Position numbers and translations under genes: made by a program | Shown here: positions 1 to 12,428 of the stretch, one piece after another | Numbering within the stretch: position 1 is the first letter of the stretch | Layout of the letters: each line of letters starts with the position of its first letter | Assembly (NCBI RefSeq): GCF_965140245.1 | Contig: NC_134040.1 | Coordinates: 31,634,143 to 31,698,142 of the forward strand | Origin: Athene noctua | Taxonomy: Eukaryota; Chordata; Aves; Strigiformes; Strigidae | DNA length: 64,000 nt | Direction: 5' to 3' | Notes under the pieces: generated by a model | The model's database searches: none | What the model was told of the DNA's origin: nothing | What the model saw: the letters and a program-made list of their open reading frames with translations, nothing else

Positions 1-514
1 TGTCAATACCACCACTCCAGAACAAAATTAGTTGCCCATCGTGACAGTTATGTTTTATTCCCTATTTAAAAAAAAAAAACAAAAAAAACAAAAAACAGTG
101 AAAGTGGTGCTAAAATCCTTCCTAGGATCAAGTTCTTGTGCTTCACTATCTTTATAATGAGTTCTTATTGCTAATGAAAATCTTCTTGCTGCATATTTTG
201 TTTTGTCCATTGTAGATAGGACATGAAGAATAACTTCATCACACTCCTCTTCACAGAAAGTTTCTATACACTGAGAGTTTTATTTAGTCTATGGAGGGAA
301 AACAATGAAAGAGTGAAGCAAATTTTCTCCTCAACAATCTGATTTTCTAAATCTCTGATGATAGTTTTGCAGAGCCTTGGGATTCCTTCCTCCTATTATT
401 CACATGTGGATCCCAGACTAAATGGTGTGCTCCAGGCACCTGTAATCTCCAGGAATGCCTTCAAGATTTGTGTAGCACAGTTGAGGAAAGGATGCTCTTC
501 CAGTGTTTAAGGCT
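1..514. other. Intergenic, nothing recognised
   Basis: AT-rich sequence with an A-rich simple tract at about 69-100. I see no coding region, RNA gene or recognisable repeat. Confidence 0.5.
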
Positions 515-1142
515 AAACATGAGCCTGAAATGTGCTCTTGCCACAAAGAAGGCAAATGGTATCCTGGGTTATGTTAGAGAAGTATTGCTGGCAGGGTGAG
601 GGAGGTGATCCTTCCCATCTACTCAGCACTGGCGAGCACACACCATGAGTCCTGTGTTCAGCTCTGGGATCCTTAGTACAAAAGAGATACAGACACAGTG
701 GATAGAATCCAACGAAGGGCCATGAAGATCATTAAGAGACTGGAGCAGTTCTCCCACGAGGGGAGCCTGAGAGAGCTGTGACTGTTTAGCCTCAAGAAGA
801 GATGGCTCAGGGGCATCTTTCAAAGTGTATAAATACCTGAAGGGAGGGTGCAAAGAGGACAGAGCCAGGCTCTTTTCAGTGCTACCCAGAAATAGGATCA
901 GAGGCAATGGGCACTAATTGAGACACTGGAGGTTACCTCTGAACATCAGGAAACACTTTTTCACTGTGAGGGTGACCAAGCACTGGAACAGATTGCCCAG
1001 AAAGGTGGTGGAGTCTCCATCCTTGGAGATATTCGAAAGCCCTCTGGAGACAATCTGGGGCAACTGGCTCTAGGTGGCCCTGCTTGAACAGCATGACCTC
1101 TAGAGATGCCTTCCAACTTCAACTGTTCTGTGATTCTGTGAT
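515..1142 (+). mobile_element. CR1 LINE, 5'-truncated 3' fragment
   Basis: This stretch resembles the 3' end of an avian CR1 retrotransposon. Translated pieces match the C-terminal part of CR1 ORF2, for example the region around 533-600 and the 'GSLREL' segment at about 760-780. The 3' untranslated part has the usual CR1 wording (heart 'CACTGTGAGGGTGACCAAGCAC', here split between 962 and 984) and ends in short direct repeats of the TGTGATTC type at 1128-1142, the typical CR1 terminus. Stops and frameshifts break the reading frame, so it is a dead fragment. The 5' edge is approximate. It is more degraded than the copy at 23.5-24.9 kb, which suggests it is older. Confidence 0.85.
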
Positions 1143-4100
1143 AACAATTTTAATATAAATTTTGTTTCATGGAGACTTAGTATAAAAGAAACCAAATTTG
1201 ATCTTTGCCTGAATATTGCAGTTGGTATCATCTCTTACTGGACACTGCTGACCATTATGTAGCAAAATATTTCAAATCAAAAGGGGGAGTTTACAGCAAA
1301 CATCACTGCTTTGAGGTCTCTACAATATATCTGTTGACTATAATTACCATTGTTAAAATACTGAAGAAGCTTGTCCATGCTTTTTATTTCTGTGCCACTG
1401 TTTATTCATGCAAGAGGTGGAAAAAGCAAACAGTTACAAGAGTCACCCCCATACTGGATCTCCAAATCCCAAGAGCTGAGAAGGTTTCTAAACTTTTTTT
1501 CTGTATTCACCTTAAGTAGACAAATTCTTACAGAATTTAAACTGCAATCTCTTCATTTATAAACAAAGACTCACAAGCCCTGCTGACTCCATGATAATAA
1601 TGCATAAAAATGTAGATGGACATCTACCGTGTGAGTGGGAGATGTTCTTGTTTTGGAGGGCATTTCCACCATCAAAATATGTATAGTGAAATTCATAAGG
1701 AACAAAGAAAAGAGAGGAAACATCCCCTTGAAATTGTTAGACTACTGCTGTCTAATTATGGACATATTAAATGAAAAAGTTATTGTAAAAAGTTATCTTT
1801 TTCTCAAGGCCACTTAAACTTTTAAAATGTATCTGTCACCATAATGAGAGGTGAAAAGAAGATAGAGGGCTCAGTGGTTATGGAAGATGGTCACTGTCCC
1901 CGAATGGACCACTCAAAGCACAGATACCTTTAGACACAGACAAGAAATAACTGGGCTGATAGTAGTAGATGGAGATGCTGAGGAGATGTGTTTCCTCCTG
2001 GATATATTTAGTGCAAAACAGAGACCTGCAGACATTAAATCATACTTATCTTCTAAATAAACAGAACTAGTTTGTCCTTTGTGGAAAATGACTTACAGTT
2101 CTATGTGGGCCAAAATCTGGCTTTTGAGCTATTATGTGGCTCTCAAACTAACCAAGGCAGCTTCCCTCTGGAGCTACAGTACTACAAGACATGTGAAGGA
2201 TTGTGTTGGCCTGGAGGAGATAATGAGCTACTAAGCATTTTCAGTGTTAACTGTGCTGCACTACTCCAGACTAGATGTTTACCGACTAGATGTTTACCAA
2301 CCCTCTTCATCTGCAAATGAAAGCTGTGCAAGTACCGTCATCACCTTCTGGATTAGTTTCTCCCTTACTGCAGTTTTCCAAGGTATATGAGATATTTCTT
2401 TCCATGGCTGATCACACAAATATTTTGTCATTCAGGTCATGGAATCAGAAATGTTATCTGCCTTTGAAACAGCTAACACTAAGGGAGTGAATCAATAAAA
2501 ATATGATTCTTTGTCTCAGGACACGGGATGCTCTGCCATACATATTCATACATGCGTGCAAACCAGAAGCACTGAAAAATGTGAAATCTACCTCTGAGTA
2601 AGATGAAGAGTGAAAACAGAACACTGATACACTGAGAGTCTATATGAACCATTACTTACTAGGAATGCTATAAAGTCTCCCAATGCTAAAAAAAATAATT
2701 CTTTATATGGGATATTAACTCTTTGTGCCTATAAATGCTCATTCAAACTCAGTGAAAATCTCTTGATAAGGCCAGGTAATAACACTCTCTAGGAAATCAC
2801 ACACAGTCCACATCAGCACCATTTCATTCATTGTCTCCACTAGTAGCTGATCATTATTATTCTTAGTGAAGAAATGTCAGTGGATTATTGTGCTCCCTCT
2901 CTCCATTCCTCTACAATATTTACATAGAGAACAACACCTCTTACACTTTTATTTCTTTAACAGGGTATTCTGCAGCACAGGAGATTATTATATCACATTA
3001 CTACTTTCACAGTTTTGGAACAAGAAACTTGATTTCAATGTTTTGTTTAAGTTATTTTTTTAATAAAAATTCACAAAATCATGACCATCATGAACCAATA
3101 CACTTTGCTAAAACATACAGAATGTTGCCTTTGACATTTTCAAATTGAGTTACATTATTGTAGTGCAGCTTGGACATTGTTTGGAGCTTGATTTATCTCT
3201 ATGAATTTTAAATATTGCCTTTTATTTGCTTAGTATTGACAAAAGAGTCTGATTAAAAATACTTAACCTTTTATACCCATCTAGAACCATTATTTGATTC
3301 CATTAAATAATTCTGTAAAGTCTCTCCTTGCTTTCCTGTCTATGTCATTAAACGCACCAATAAGCAAAAGCACTTCTGGGCTATCACTGAAGACCACAAA
3401 GTATCCTACAGATACACTTCAGTGTTCTAATAGGGTTAGTAAGTTCCCCCATTTCTCCATTCTCAACAGAGACGAATCAAGTTTCTTACTTCAAAGTTCC
3501 CTGCAGAGAACATAATCAATTAACTCCAGTACCTGGCACATCATGATATAAAAACTACTGCTTTCATTAGAACAGGAATACACTGGGTAAATAGCATTAG
3601 AAAAGTACTTAGAGGGACTTTTAGCCTCAGGGACTGATCCCTTGAATGTAGACTAGGTCACTTAAAAGTGCCTTCATTTAAGTGCCTGAGGTAAATAGTT
3701 TAGAAATATAAAAAGAATCCTACAATGGGCAATAAAATTTTTTTACTCATTCATAATAAAAAAAAAAAATTAAATATTGTTTTATCTCTAAAAAGACTTC
3801 TATGACACATTGTAGTGCTGTTGACATACAAACTAGATCTTGACTGTTATAACATCAGTTACTTATATACTACCTCATCCTGTCATGGGAAGAACTCAAA
3901 AGTTTTTCTCCATGTACAAAGTCTACCCCAACTCACCATTTCTTTCCGTACAGATGTTCATTCTGCAGGTCTAGAACAAATGCTGCTGTCCCAGTGGCAG
4001 TCACATCATCTCCATGAGTTTTCCCATTTATCAGTGTAATATAAGCTATGCACACAAAAATCATCAGACAGCGCTCATCATCATTCATCATCAATATATG

Positions 4101-7100
4101 CTCGTGTGTACAGAAGTGTAGATTTCACTATTTTGACACTCTAAATAGCATTCATTTCTTAATAAAAAGGATAGCAAATAATTGTCAAAGCACTGACCTT
4201 CCTTCTTTGCCTTTGAAAATACAACCTCAAATATTTTAAGGGCTTTTTAATTAATTTTTTAAATTTGAATGTACACACCTAGAGCTATGAAGTCTCCTTA
4301 AGCTTCACATAATATTTCAGAAGCAAAAGTCTGAACTTTTAAATTTTCATTGTCTCTGAACTTTCCAAACTGTATTAAATAACATTCACCTGGTGCATGT
4401 CCTTGCTTTATAATCATGGTTCAAACTTCACACCTAAATACACACATGTAAAAGAAAAAAACTAAACATGATGCAATGTCATCAGTAAAAAATTATTAAA
4501 TGTTGGCAGCAACATGTAGAGATCAGAACACTTCTTAGAAAATCAAAGATAAGATTCCCTCACTAGCACGTTATGAAGTGTTATATGGCTGACAAGACTA
4601 TTTTTATATCATACTAGGGTCAGAACAACTCACAAAGTCACTGACATATGCATCTCTCCTGTACAATTACTATCAAATCAACACCTAAATACCTGATTAG
4701 TAACTTGCACACACATTTACTTCAGCAGTTCTCCAGCACATCAATCACACTTACGCATTAGACATATAAATACTAATTTTTGCACAAAATCATTGCACCC
4801 AGTATTCTAAAAGTCTGATTTTTTTTTTTACTAAGGTATCGATCTGCAAGGTCTTTTAAAGGCCTAAAAAAGGACATAGCAAAGTAATTGCAAAATTAAT
4901 TTATGCTGTCTTGAGACATGTCACACATGCAGGTCATCCTTTCAGAAATGTTTACAAAGGAGCAAATTTTCCAGTATAGTGGGTCCCCAAAACCATGGAG
5001 GCACTACAGTTTTCCAAAGGAGTTGAACACCTCAGTTCCCTTTGACCTCATCAGTAGACAGATATACACATATCCTTTAAAAATGTATACCTATATATTT
5101 ATTTTGGAAATAAAATCCTGGGATGGTAGGTACAGGCTGATTCACTAACACTGATTACATGATTATATGTGCTTATGATACAAGAAATACTAATGACAGT
5201 CATTTGTTAATAGCTGGTGGAGTGGAAGTTGATCAGCAATCTAGTTGGGATCCATCTGGCTGCAGAACAGAATGGAAATACAAAGTGACTTGTCTGCAGC
5301 AAGGGCAGGTGTGCACTTCCCACCTCTTTCCCTACAATGCCTTGGATCACAAATGGTATTAAAAATGCCAAATATTAAATACCTTACTAGGTCCAAAGGG
5401 ATGTGTCTAATGGTCTCATACTGCCAGCCCAGTCTCATATAGCCTTCATCTGTTCTCACCACAGTTTAGGCATAAATGTGTTATATTATCCCACAATGCA
5501 ATAGAAAAGAGCACAAAAGAGATCTGAAGACTTGTTAGCATGTTCCTGGTGATTATCAAGAGATCAGTTTTGCACAACAAGCCCTGCTTTTGTCCCATTA
5601 TTCATGGGCTTTTGTCCACATCATAACCTTGAACAAGGCAACCCCCTGAAAGTGAGAGAAAATTTTGGAGGGATGTGGAAGACAGTAGGATAACCTACTT
5701 GAGGCTGGGAAGTTTCTTGAAGAGTTTGAAAAATTTAACATTTAAATAATGGTCTTCAACATTTTAAAGAGTATTCTTCTGTATAGCATGCTGGTTTTGT
5801 TATGATGCATAATATTGGTTTTGCTGCAGTGGACATTAACTTCTTACCTACTTTGGACACAGTTTGATCAGACTGTGGCTTAAATTACAAAATGTCAGAA
5901 AGATACTTGCCAACATTTCATTTTGCGAGGTCAAGAGTTTGAGGTATGATTAACATTTTTTGATGAGACTCGGGTTTTGGCTTTATTTGAAAATACTGCT
6001 TCTTTGAAGAATGGTACAATGTTCTTTCCTCTAACTTTTGATAAACTCCAGCTTGGCAGGTGTGTTTTGCTAGATAAATACTGAAATGTTCTGTTCTTTC
6101 TTTTTGAGACTCTATTTTTAAGACTCTATTTGAATCTTAAAAAAAAAAGAAAAAAACCCCAAGTTTTTATTAATAAAGAGCTCACGGAAGCTGACAGAAA
6201 GCACAAGAGCCACCTGAAGATGCACTGTGGTGAAGGTGAAGTTGAACTCTGCTGGAAACTACTGGCAGGAAAGTTTGCAAACAATGCTTTTGTTCATTCA
6301 GTCACAGCAGTACTTGACTTCCATTGCAAGGTTAGTGCTAGTTTGATGTGTCTAGTTCTGTCTTATAAGGTCAGCCACTGCATAAAAAAATAAACCCTCT
6401 CCTTGCTTGAAAGTCTCTTTTGCCACATATTCCTTCACCTTCCTTGAATAGGAGGCATACTACCCCCTATATAACCTATTCCTCTAGGTCTTACAGTGAA
6501 ATTATTCACCTTTGATCATCCTCAACTCAGGGCTTCTCTCACATCTGTTCCCATGCCCACTTCATTGCCATCTGGCCTACAATTTGCTTCCCTCATCAAA
6601 GTGCACACAGGACTAGCCTATCTCACCACCTTTTGATAAAAAGAGAGGAGAGAGGGTTGCAACCTTCATGTTAGCCAAACAGAGGAACAAGAGATGATAC
6701 CAGCCATGATAGCCTCTTGGAAGAAGAAAGTGGAGTAAGACTCAGCTTTTCCAAGGTCTGAAGAGGAAACTGGTGGGGGTGCTACTATGGGAATGAAGAC
6801 ATTTGCCAGTACAGGTTACTGGCGATGCACACTGATGTTGAAGAAGTGAGAAGAGTGTTGGTGGGTCCAAAAGCCTAAATAGTGCCTAAAGCAGCCCACC
6901 ACTAACACTCCAAGGGCTGAACTGGAAATTACCTCATCAGTGTGAGCCACAAGACTTCACATCATTAACACATTTGCCAAATTAAGAAATGTTTGGTAGA
7001 ATACAGCACTGATTAGACTGTAAATTCTGCAAACTGACAAAAAAAAAAAAAAAAGAAGGCTTACAAAAATTTTAAACTGGAAACATTACAGAAGTGATAT

Positions 7101-9011
7101 CTAGTTTATCAGTCACCTTCCTGATGAATGAGACAGCCGATGCTGTCAATATTTGCCAAATGCTATAGACCAAGCCTCATGACTATAGAAAAGGTTTATC
7201 CTATTAGTGCCACTAAACAAAAACCTTTTAACTCCAAAAAGTCTGTTTATTTTTATGCACTAAGAAAATGGAGTCTAAATTTCTTTTCTCATTATTATAT
7301 ATGAGGATTACTCTATTTAAAGTGCAGAAAAACATCTTGCCCCTCTATATCCTTCTTGTCCTGCTGTACTGTGAGAAAAAACTCAATAACCCTGTAGAGA
7401 TTGTCTTTGAACTAGTTTGAAAGTCTAAAAAACCTCATGTATTCAGAAGTAAATCGCCCATCTTGAATTCATTGCCCTGGTATCAAAGAACTGTTTTCAT
7501 GCATCCTTAATTATCTCATTTCACCCTTGTTCTTTCTCTTTCCCCTCTGCAGAATGTTTTCCCCAGAAAAACAGCAAGCACTCAAACCAAATTGCTGTTT
7601 CAATATGAGAAATAGTCACAGCTCTCTCAATGTACCAGCGTATTTTAGTACTCTAGTATTTATGCCTAATAATATATACTGAAGGGCCAAGTTCCCCCAG
7701 AGTATACACATTGCCAGTGTTCAATACTGTCATCTGCTCATCTTTCATACCACAGAAAAGACTGCCAAGTGCAGGTCCCTCAGGACCGGGAAACTGGTAT
7801 CAGCTAGATTAGCACTCTTACACTCAAGGCAGCAATGACAGCTTCAAGTGAAATAGTCTAAAATGTCAGAACCATCAATAATGTTGCACACTCCAAGGAA
7901 ATGCTCTTTCCCCTTCTAAATGATATTTGCATAGATGTAATGGTTATGTATATGGGGCACCAGTATTACTAGATTAATTATTTATCAGCAGAAATCTATT
8001 TTACTTACCTGCCTGCAGTCTTATGGGCTTCTTTCCTTGGAGCAACTATTCAGCAAATACGCTTTTCAAAACCTTTGTTCTGAAACAAGGGGAATATGCA
8101 AATATTGGTCTCTGCAATTACATGGTTTATATCCCACCTTTCCTCCTGGATACTTAACATATTTTAATTATAAAAGTTTCTGCAGTAGCCATGGGGAAAT
8201 ATCTGAGATATACAAACTTATTTTTCTTCAGAAAAAGTACTGAAGTACATCTTAATCTACACACCAGATTCTTTTAAAAATACAGTAATGTGCAGGTTGT
8301 GCAATACTTAACAGAAAATAGTTTTGAGTACTTTCTACTACACAAATAAAAAGTCAGCCAACAGCTACAGCTTTCTATTTTGAGTTTCAGCTTTGTACAG
8401 TAGCTAATTTGGTATCTGCTCAGTCCACTACAGAGTCCAGATCTCAAAGGTGTTGAGCTTTCTAGTCTGTTTTCTTACTGCTGCTTCAAGGATGCCACCA
8501 GGCAGAAGTTCTTCAGAAACCAAGTTTAATTAGTTCCAGAACTAATGAATTAATTAATTAGTTCAACAAAAGGGCTTGATTCTGAGATGTTTTTATGTTT
8601 GGCAGACACAATGAAGCCTCACTATCCTGTCACAATATGCTTAAATCATTGTGGGGGAGGGTGGGTGGGAATATGTTAATTTTATTCAATATAATTTCAA
8701 GGCTATTAGAAAAACTTACAAAAGAATTAAAAAAAATTTGACAGTCTCGAGCTTGGATTGACTAAACAGTGAAATTTAATGAACTTTCTCAGCAAAACAA
8801 CAAATCTGTCGGTATTTTTATGATCAATGTAAACAACACTTTGTTTAATGAAGACTGCTTCTGCCTGTTCAAGACTGCAAAAATCATGAAGTACTGTGCT
8901 GGAATGAAAGATACTGTTGTCTCTTTTTATTCAGTTATTATTTGGTGAAAACATTTTTAAAGATGACAAATCTGAGCAGTTTTGAGTCCCAAGAAGCAAA
9001 GTACCAGAAAC
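1143..9011. other. Intergenic, no gene recognised
   Basis: Nearly 8 kb of AT-rich sequence. Open frames are short (under 90 codons), unrelated to anything I recognise and spread over all frames as expected by chance. Small features are A- and T-runs (for example 3759-3770 and 7040-7054), a short direct duplication at 2271-2299 and an AATT-rich palindromic patch near 8535-8562. I cannot exclude diverged repeats or conserved non-coding elements. Confidence 0.5.
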
Positions 9012-9016
9012 ATTTT
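9012..9016. repeat. Target-site duplication, left copy (ATTTT)
   Basis: ATTTT directly precedes the 5' LTR start TGTCC. The same five bases directly follow the terminal CA of the 3' LTR. A 5-bp duplication is normal for ERVL-like integration. Confidence 0.85.
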
Positions 9017-9540
9017 TGTCCTGGGTTGCAGTGTATTCTATTACCATCCTCATGAGCTGTCGAAATCAGGTGGGGCAGTGTTTCCTTGCTTCCCCCTGCC
9101 CTCCAGACTATCTTTCTGCTAATGGCCCATCAGTGCCATGCAGCATGACTCATTATCCCATTGTGAGATGCTCCACCCAGAGGGAGAAAACCAGCGTTCC
9201 ATCCTGGATATAACCTGAGATTCTGAATACCAGAGGCCTCTCTTTTTGCACTGCATTTCCAGAGGACAGGAGCTACTTAGCCACCACTGGACTTTTCTGA
9301 GGAAGAGCAGATCTTTTTTTTTTTTTCTACGGGATCACTGCTTCGGGGGGACTGCAGCCACCATTCTACCAGACTGCTACCACCACCCTGATTAACAGGG
9401 TGTCAGGTTGTATCCTGACTCTGTTAGTTTAACCCAGTGTTATCTGCCTTTATATATATATATATATATTTTTTTTTTTCCCTTTTTAAATTGTTATTCT
9501 GACTTGGTGTTTCCCACTAGTTTGTTTTCAAACTAGCACA
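9017..9540 (+). repeat. 5' LTR of the ERVL-like provirus
   Basis: A 524-bp LTR starting TGTCCTGGG and ending AGCACA, with the TG...CA ends expected of an LTR. It is almost identical to 14654-15171. A TATA-like GGATATAACC lies about 190 bases in (near 9207) and could serve the U3 promoter. A perfect 7-bp stem with a 5-base loop sits at 9384-9402 (CACCCTG, loop ATTAA, CAGGGTG). A T13 run and a (TA)n plus T-rich tract near the end are the main sites of length difference between the two LTRs. The open frame across 9016-9213 occurs in both LTRs and is not a gene. Confidence 0.93.
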
Positions 9541-9545
9541 TATTT

Positions 9546-9563
9546 TGGTGCCCAGCGTGGGGC
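9546..9563 (+). promoter_or_regulatory. Primer binding site, tRNA-Lys-like
   Basis: The 18 bases TGGTGCCCAGCGTGGGGC begin five bases after the 5' LTR. From memory of the spumavirus and tRNA-Lys(1,2) site (TGGCGCCC followed by AACGTGGGGC), they differ at two positions. This is where a tRNA would prime minus-strand DNA synthesis. The assignment to Lys is a family comparison, not a search result. Confidence 0.7.
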
Positions 9564-9620
9564 TGGCTGTTGAGAAAAGTCAGAATTACAATTTTATATT
9601 GTAAAATCCACCTACTCGCT

Positions 9621-9944
9621 ATGATGTTCAACATGCTTACATGGGTCTTGTATCTAGCTCTCTATATTTTTCTGCACATGGGGAACTATCTGCCGATTTT
9701 AATGCTCCTGTGTAGACCAGGGTATGGTATAAAATTTGCTTTATTAGTCTATTATGCCTACTGCATGATAACCTCCAAGACAGTGAACATAATTCGGAAT
9801 ATATACTCAACTTTGTCTGCATGTCCTACTTTAGGCTGCTACATCTGGGGCCTCAACAATCATACCCATACCCTGGGGGGAGCATTAAAGAGTGTTTTTT
9901 TTCCAGCTTTTCAGGCCGGACACAGCAGTTTTTGGAAATATTGA
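9621..9944 (+). pseudogene. Hydrophobic leader reading frame at the gag 5' end
   Basis: An open frame with its first ATG at 9621 runs 107 codons. It is strongly hydrophobic, with two to three possible membrane segments (around MLTWVLYLALYIFL, YLPILMLL and FALLVYYAYCMI). It sits directly after the primer binding site, where gag should start, and overlaps the next frame (open from 9892) across a T8 run at 9895-9902. One indel in that run would explain the split, so this may be the N-terminal part of the gag product rather than a separate gene. I do not recognise a named domain. A leader or signal-anchor role is inference. Confidence 0.45.
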
Positions 9945-10443
9945 GTTCTCTGTGGATGTTAAGGATGGCATAATCTTCTTGTCAGTTCTTTTTTCTTTTT
10001 TCTCTATGACCTGCACTGTGTACACCATGCTTAGGATCAGAGCTGTGGCACAGCATCCTCAGGATGAGAGAGAAAAAAAGAGCAGAGCAACAAGCACCAT
10101 GTCTACACAGACCGTCACAGAGGAGAAAGAAACCAGACGCAAGACAACAGTGTCCATGTCTGCGCAGACTGACACAGAGGAGGAAAAAACCAAAGGCGCT
10201 GAAAGCATCTCCACACAAACCGTCACTGGACCAGAACAGCCTAAACCGATTGCAGTTGCCCCCGTGCAGAAGAAGAAATCAAAAAGCAAATCAGTCCGCA
10301 TAGTGACTGACAAGGATGCAGCAGGACCTTTGCACCCAGCAGAAGAGGCAGAGCCAGAGATCATCACTCGGTCACGATCCCTGGGTGAGCTGCGTGACTT
10401 GCGGAGGGAATTCACCCGCCAGACAAACGAGAGTCTATCCTGA
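9892..10443 (+). pseudogene. gag: gag-like region, N-terminal part
   Basis: An open frame of 184 codons including the stop. There is no ATG at the left edge; the first is at 10006. A hydrophobic stretch (about residues 26-46 counted from 9892) is followed by a charged, Lys/Glu-rich segment. That segment holds three copies of a short motif: STQTVTEE near residue 71, SAQTDTEEE near residue 90 and STQTVTGPE near residue 107. The C-terminal part is basic (KKKSKSKS) and then Arg-rich. The frame ends at TGA 10441-10443. After this the gag-like coding sense continues first in the third frame and then in the second, so at least two frame changes separate it from the next block. Gag identity rests on position and on general resemblance to avian ERVL gag. 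Confidence 0.6.
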
Positions 10444-11194
10444 CCTGGCTGCTCCGCATCTGGGACGCTGCAGCCAATGACACCATTCTGGATGGAAGTG
10501 AGGCCAGGCAACTGGATCTCTGTCCCGGGATGTGGTCATTGACCCGGGGATCGGGAGAACCCAAGAAACTCTCAGCCTCTGGCAGCGACTGCTGACAAGT
10601 GTAAGGGACAGGTACCTTTGTAAAGAAGACCTCCAGGTGCACCAAGGAAAATGGAGCACAATGGAACAAGGTATCCGGTGCCTGAGGGAATTGGCTGTGC
10701 TGGAAATAATTTTCTCAGAAGATGAGAGATTTCCTAAGAGCCCAGATGGTGTCCAGTACACGTCACAGATGTGGTTGAGGTTCGCACGCCTTGGACCAGA
10801 GATGTACTCCCGTTACCTGGCAACGCTGCAATGGAGGGAAGGCGAGGACAGGGTGGGCATCTTGGTCAACAAACCGAGAATTTACGAGGACACTGTCACA
10901 GCCCCGTTTCGCACCCATGTCTCCTCCGTAGAAACAAGGCTGGCTGAGCAAGTCCGAAGCTTGATTGAAGAGGGCCATCAGAAACTGAAAAAGGAACTTA
11001 AGGAAGAGATTTACCGCATCTCGCCAGAACCAACAAGAGTCTCTGCCATTAGGAGCAGGCGTCCCCCAACCAGGGAGAGAGGATACACCCCACGAGGGTG
11101 GTGTACTCTCCGGTTTTTCCTTCAGGAACATGGAGAAGACATGAGTAAGTGGGATGGAAAACCCACCTCCTCTTTAGCAGCCCCGGGTACGTGA
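10444..11194 (+). pseudogene. gag: gag-like region, C-terminal part
   Basis: The open frame covers about 10532-11194 (220 codons), with related coding sense in another frame from 10444 to about 10530. The product is mostly helical in character. It has a capsid-like stretch (LWQRLLTSVRDRY, then WLRFARLGPEMYSRYLATL) followed by a Lys/Glu-rich probable coiled coil (IEEGHQKLKKELKEE) and an Arg-rich tail. I see no CCHC zinc knuckle, which many other retroviral Gag proteins have but class III elements often lack. The stop at 11192-11194 may be the natural gag end. It is called from position and composition, without a database match. Confidence 0.6.
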
Positions 11195-11420
11195 ACTAAA
11201 AAGAGGGACAACTACCACAAGAAGCTCATCTAGAGTCAACGCTGCTCCAGTCTCTTGCGCACAGAATTCCAGATGGTATAGGAACGATAATATGACCGAT
11301 CCTCTTGAAGGGACCTCAGGACCATATTCACCGGAGGGAAGCAACATGTACCATGACCAGGATTAGAGGGGCCCTGCCTCTAGCCAGGTAGAGGAAAGGG
11401 ATAATCGGATCTTTTGGACT
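11195..11420 (+). other. gag-pro junction, all frames broken
   Basis: About 225 bases between the gag-like stop and the open protease frame. Stops occur in all frames. In a functional relative this segment would carry the change from gag to pro; here I cannot see an obvious slip site. Confidence 0.4.
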
Positions 11421-12428
11421 GTGTGGATCCGATGGCCTGGCACATCTGACCCACAAAAATACACAGCTTTGGTTGACACCGGTGCTCAATGTACTCCGAT
11501 ACCATCAAGGTATGTGGGAGCAGAACCAATTTCTATTTCTGGGGTAACAGGAGGATCCCAGCAGCTGACTGTACTGGAAGCTGAAGTGAGTTTAACTGGG
11601 AATGAGTGGCAGAAACACCCCATTGTGACTGGCCCAGAGGCCCCGTGCATTCTCGGCATAGACTGTCTCAGAAATGGATATTTCAAAGACCCAAAAGGAC
11701 ATCGTTGGGCTTTTGGGATAGCTGCTGTGGAGACAGAAGATATCAGACAACTGAATACATTGCCTGACCTCTCAGATGACCCCTCTGCCGTGGGACTGCT
11801 AAGAGCTGAAGAACAGCAGGTGCTAATCGCCACAGCAACAGTGCACCGTCGGCAATACCATACCAACAGAGACTCTGTGGTTCCCGTCCATGAGATGATT
11901 CGTAAACTGGAGAGCCAAGGGGTGGTCAGCAAGGCCCGTTCACCTTTCAACAGCCCTATATGGCCTGTGCGTAAGTCCAGTGGAGAATGGAGACTGACGG
12001 TGGATTACCGTGGCCTGAATGAGGTCACGCCACCATTGAGCGCTGCCGTGCCGGACATGTTGGAACTTCAGTATGAGCTGGAGTCCAAAGCAGCGAAGTG
12101 GTACTCCACTATTGACATTGCCAATGCCTTCTTCTCCATTCCTTTGGCAGCAGAATGCAGGCCCCAGTTTGCTTTCACCTGGAGGGGTGTGCAATACACC
12201 TGGAACCGACTGCCCCAGGGGTGGAAGCACAGTCCCACCATTTGCCATGGACCGATCCAGACTGCACTGGAAAAGGGTGAGGCTCCAGAACATCTGCAAT
12301 ACATTGACGACATCGTCGTGTGGGGAAACACAGCAAAGGAAGTATTTGAGAAAGGACAGAGAATCATCCAGATTCTCCTGGAAGCCGGCTTTGCCATCAA
12401 AAGGAGCAAAGTCAAGGGACCTGCCTGA
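11421..12428 (+). pseudogene. pol: Protease and reverse transcriptase (pol), N-terminal part
   Basis: A 335-codon frame. The aspartic protease comes first, with active site DTGA at residues 19-22 and the second conserved motif ILGIDCL at 77-83. The reverse transcriptase follows: a fingers segment with LTVDYRGLNEV near 192-202, first catalytic Asp at 232 in STIDIANAFF, LPQGWKHSP at 264-272 and the polymerase motif YIDD at 294-297. YIDD rather than YMDD or YVDD suits an ERVL-type enzyme. The ATG at 11421 is probably not the true start; Pro-Pol is normally made as an extension of Gag. The frame is cut by TGA at 12426-12428, a change expected from decay of a CGA codon, and the same frame then reads on. 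Confidence 0.9.

Noticed and set aside
9016..9213. 66-codon frame repeated at 14653-14850
   Set aside because: It lies inside the LTRs and is duplicated with them. There is no domain, and the first copy has no ATG start.
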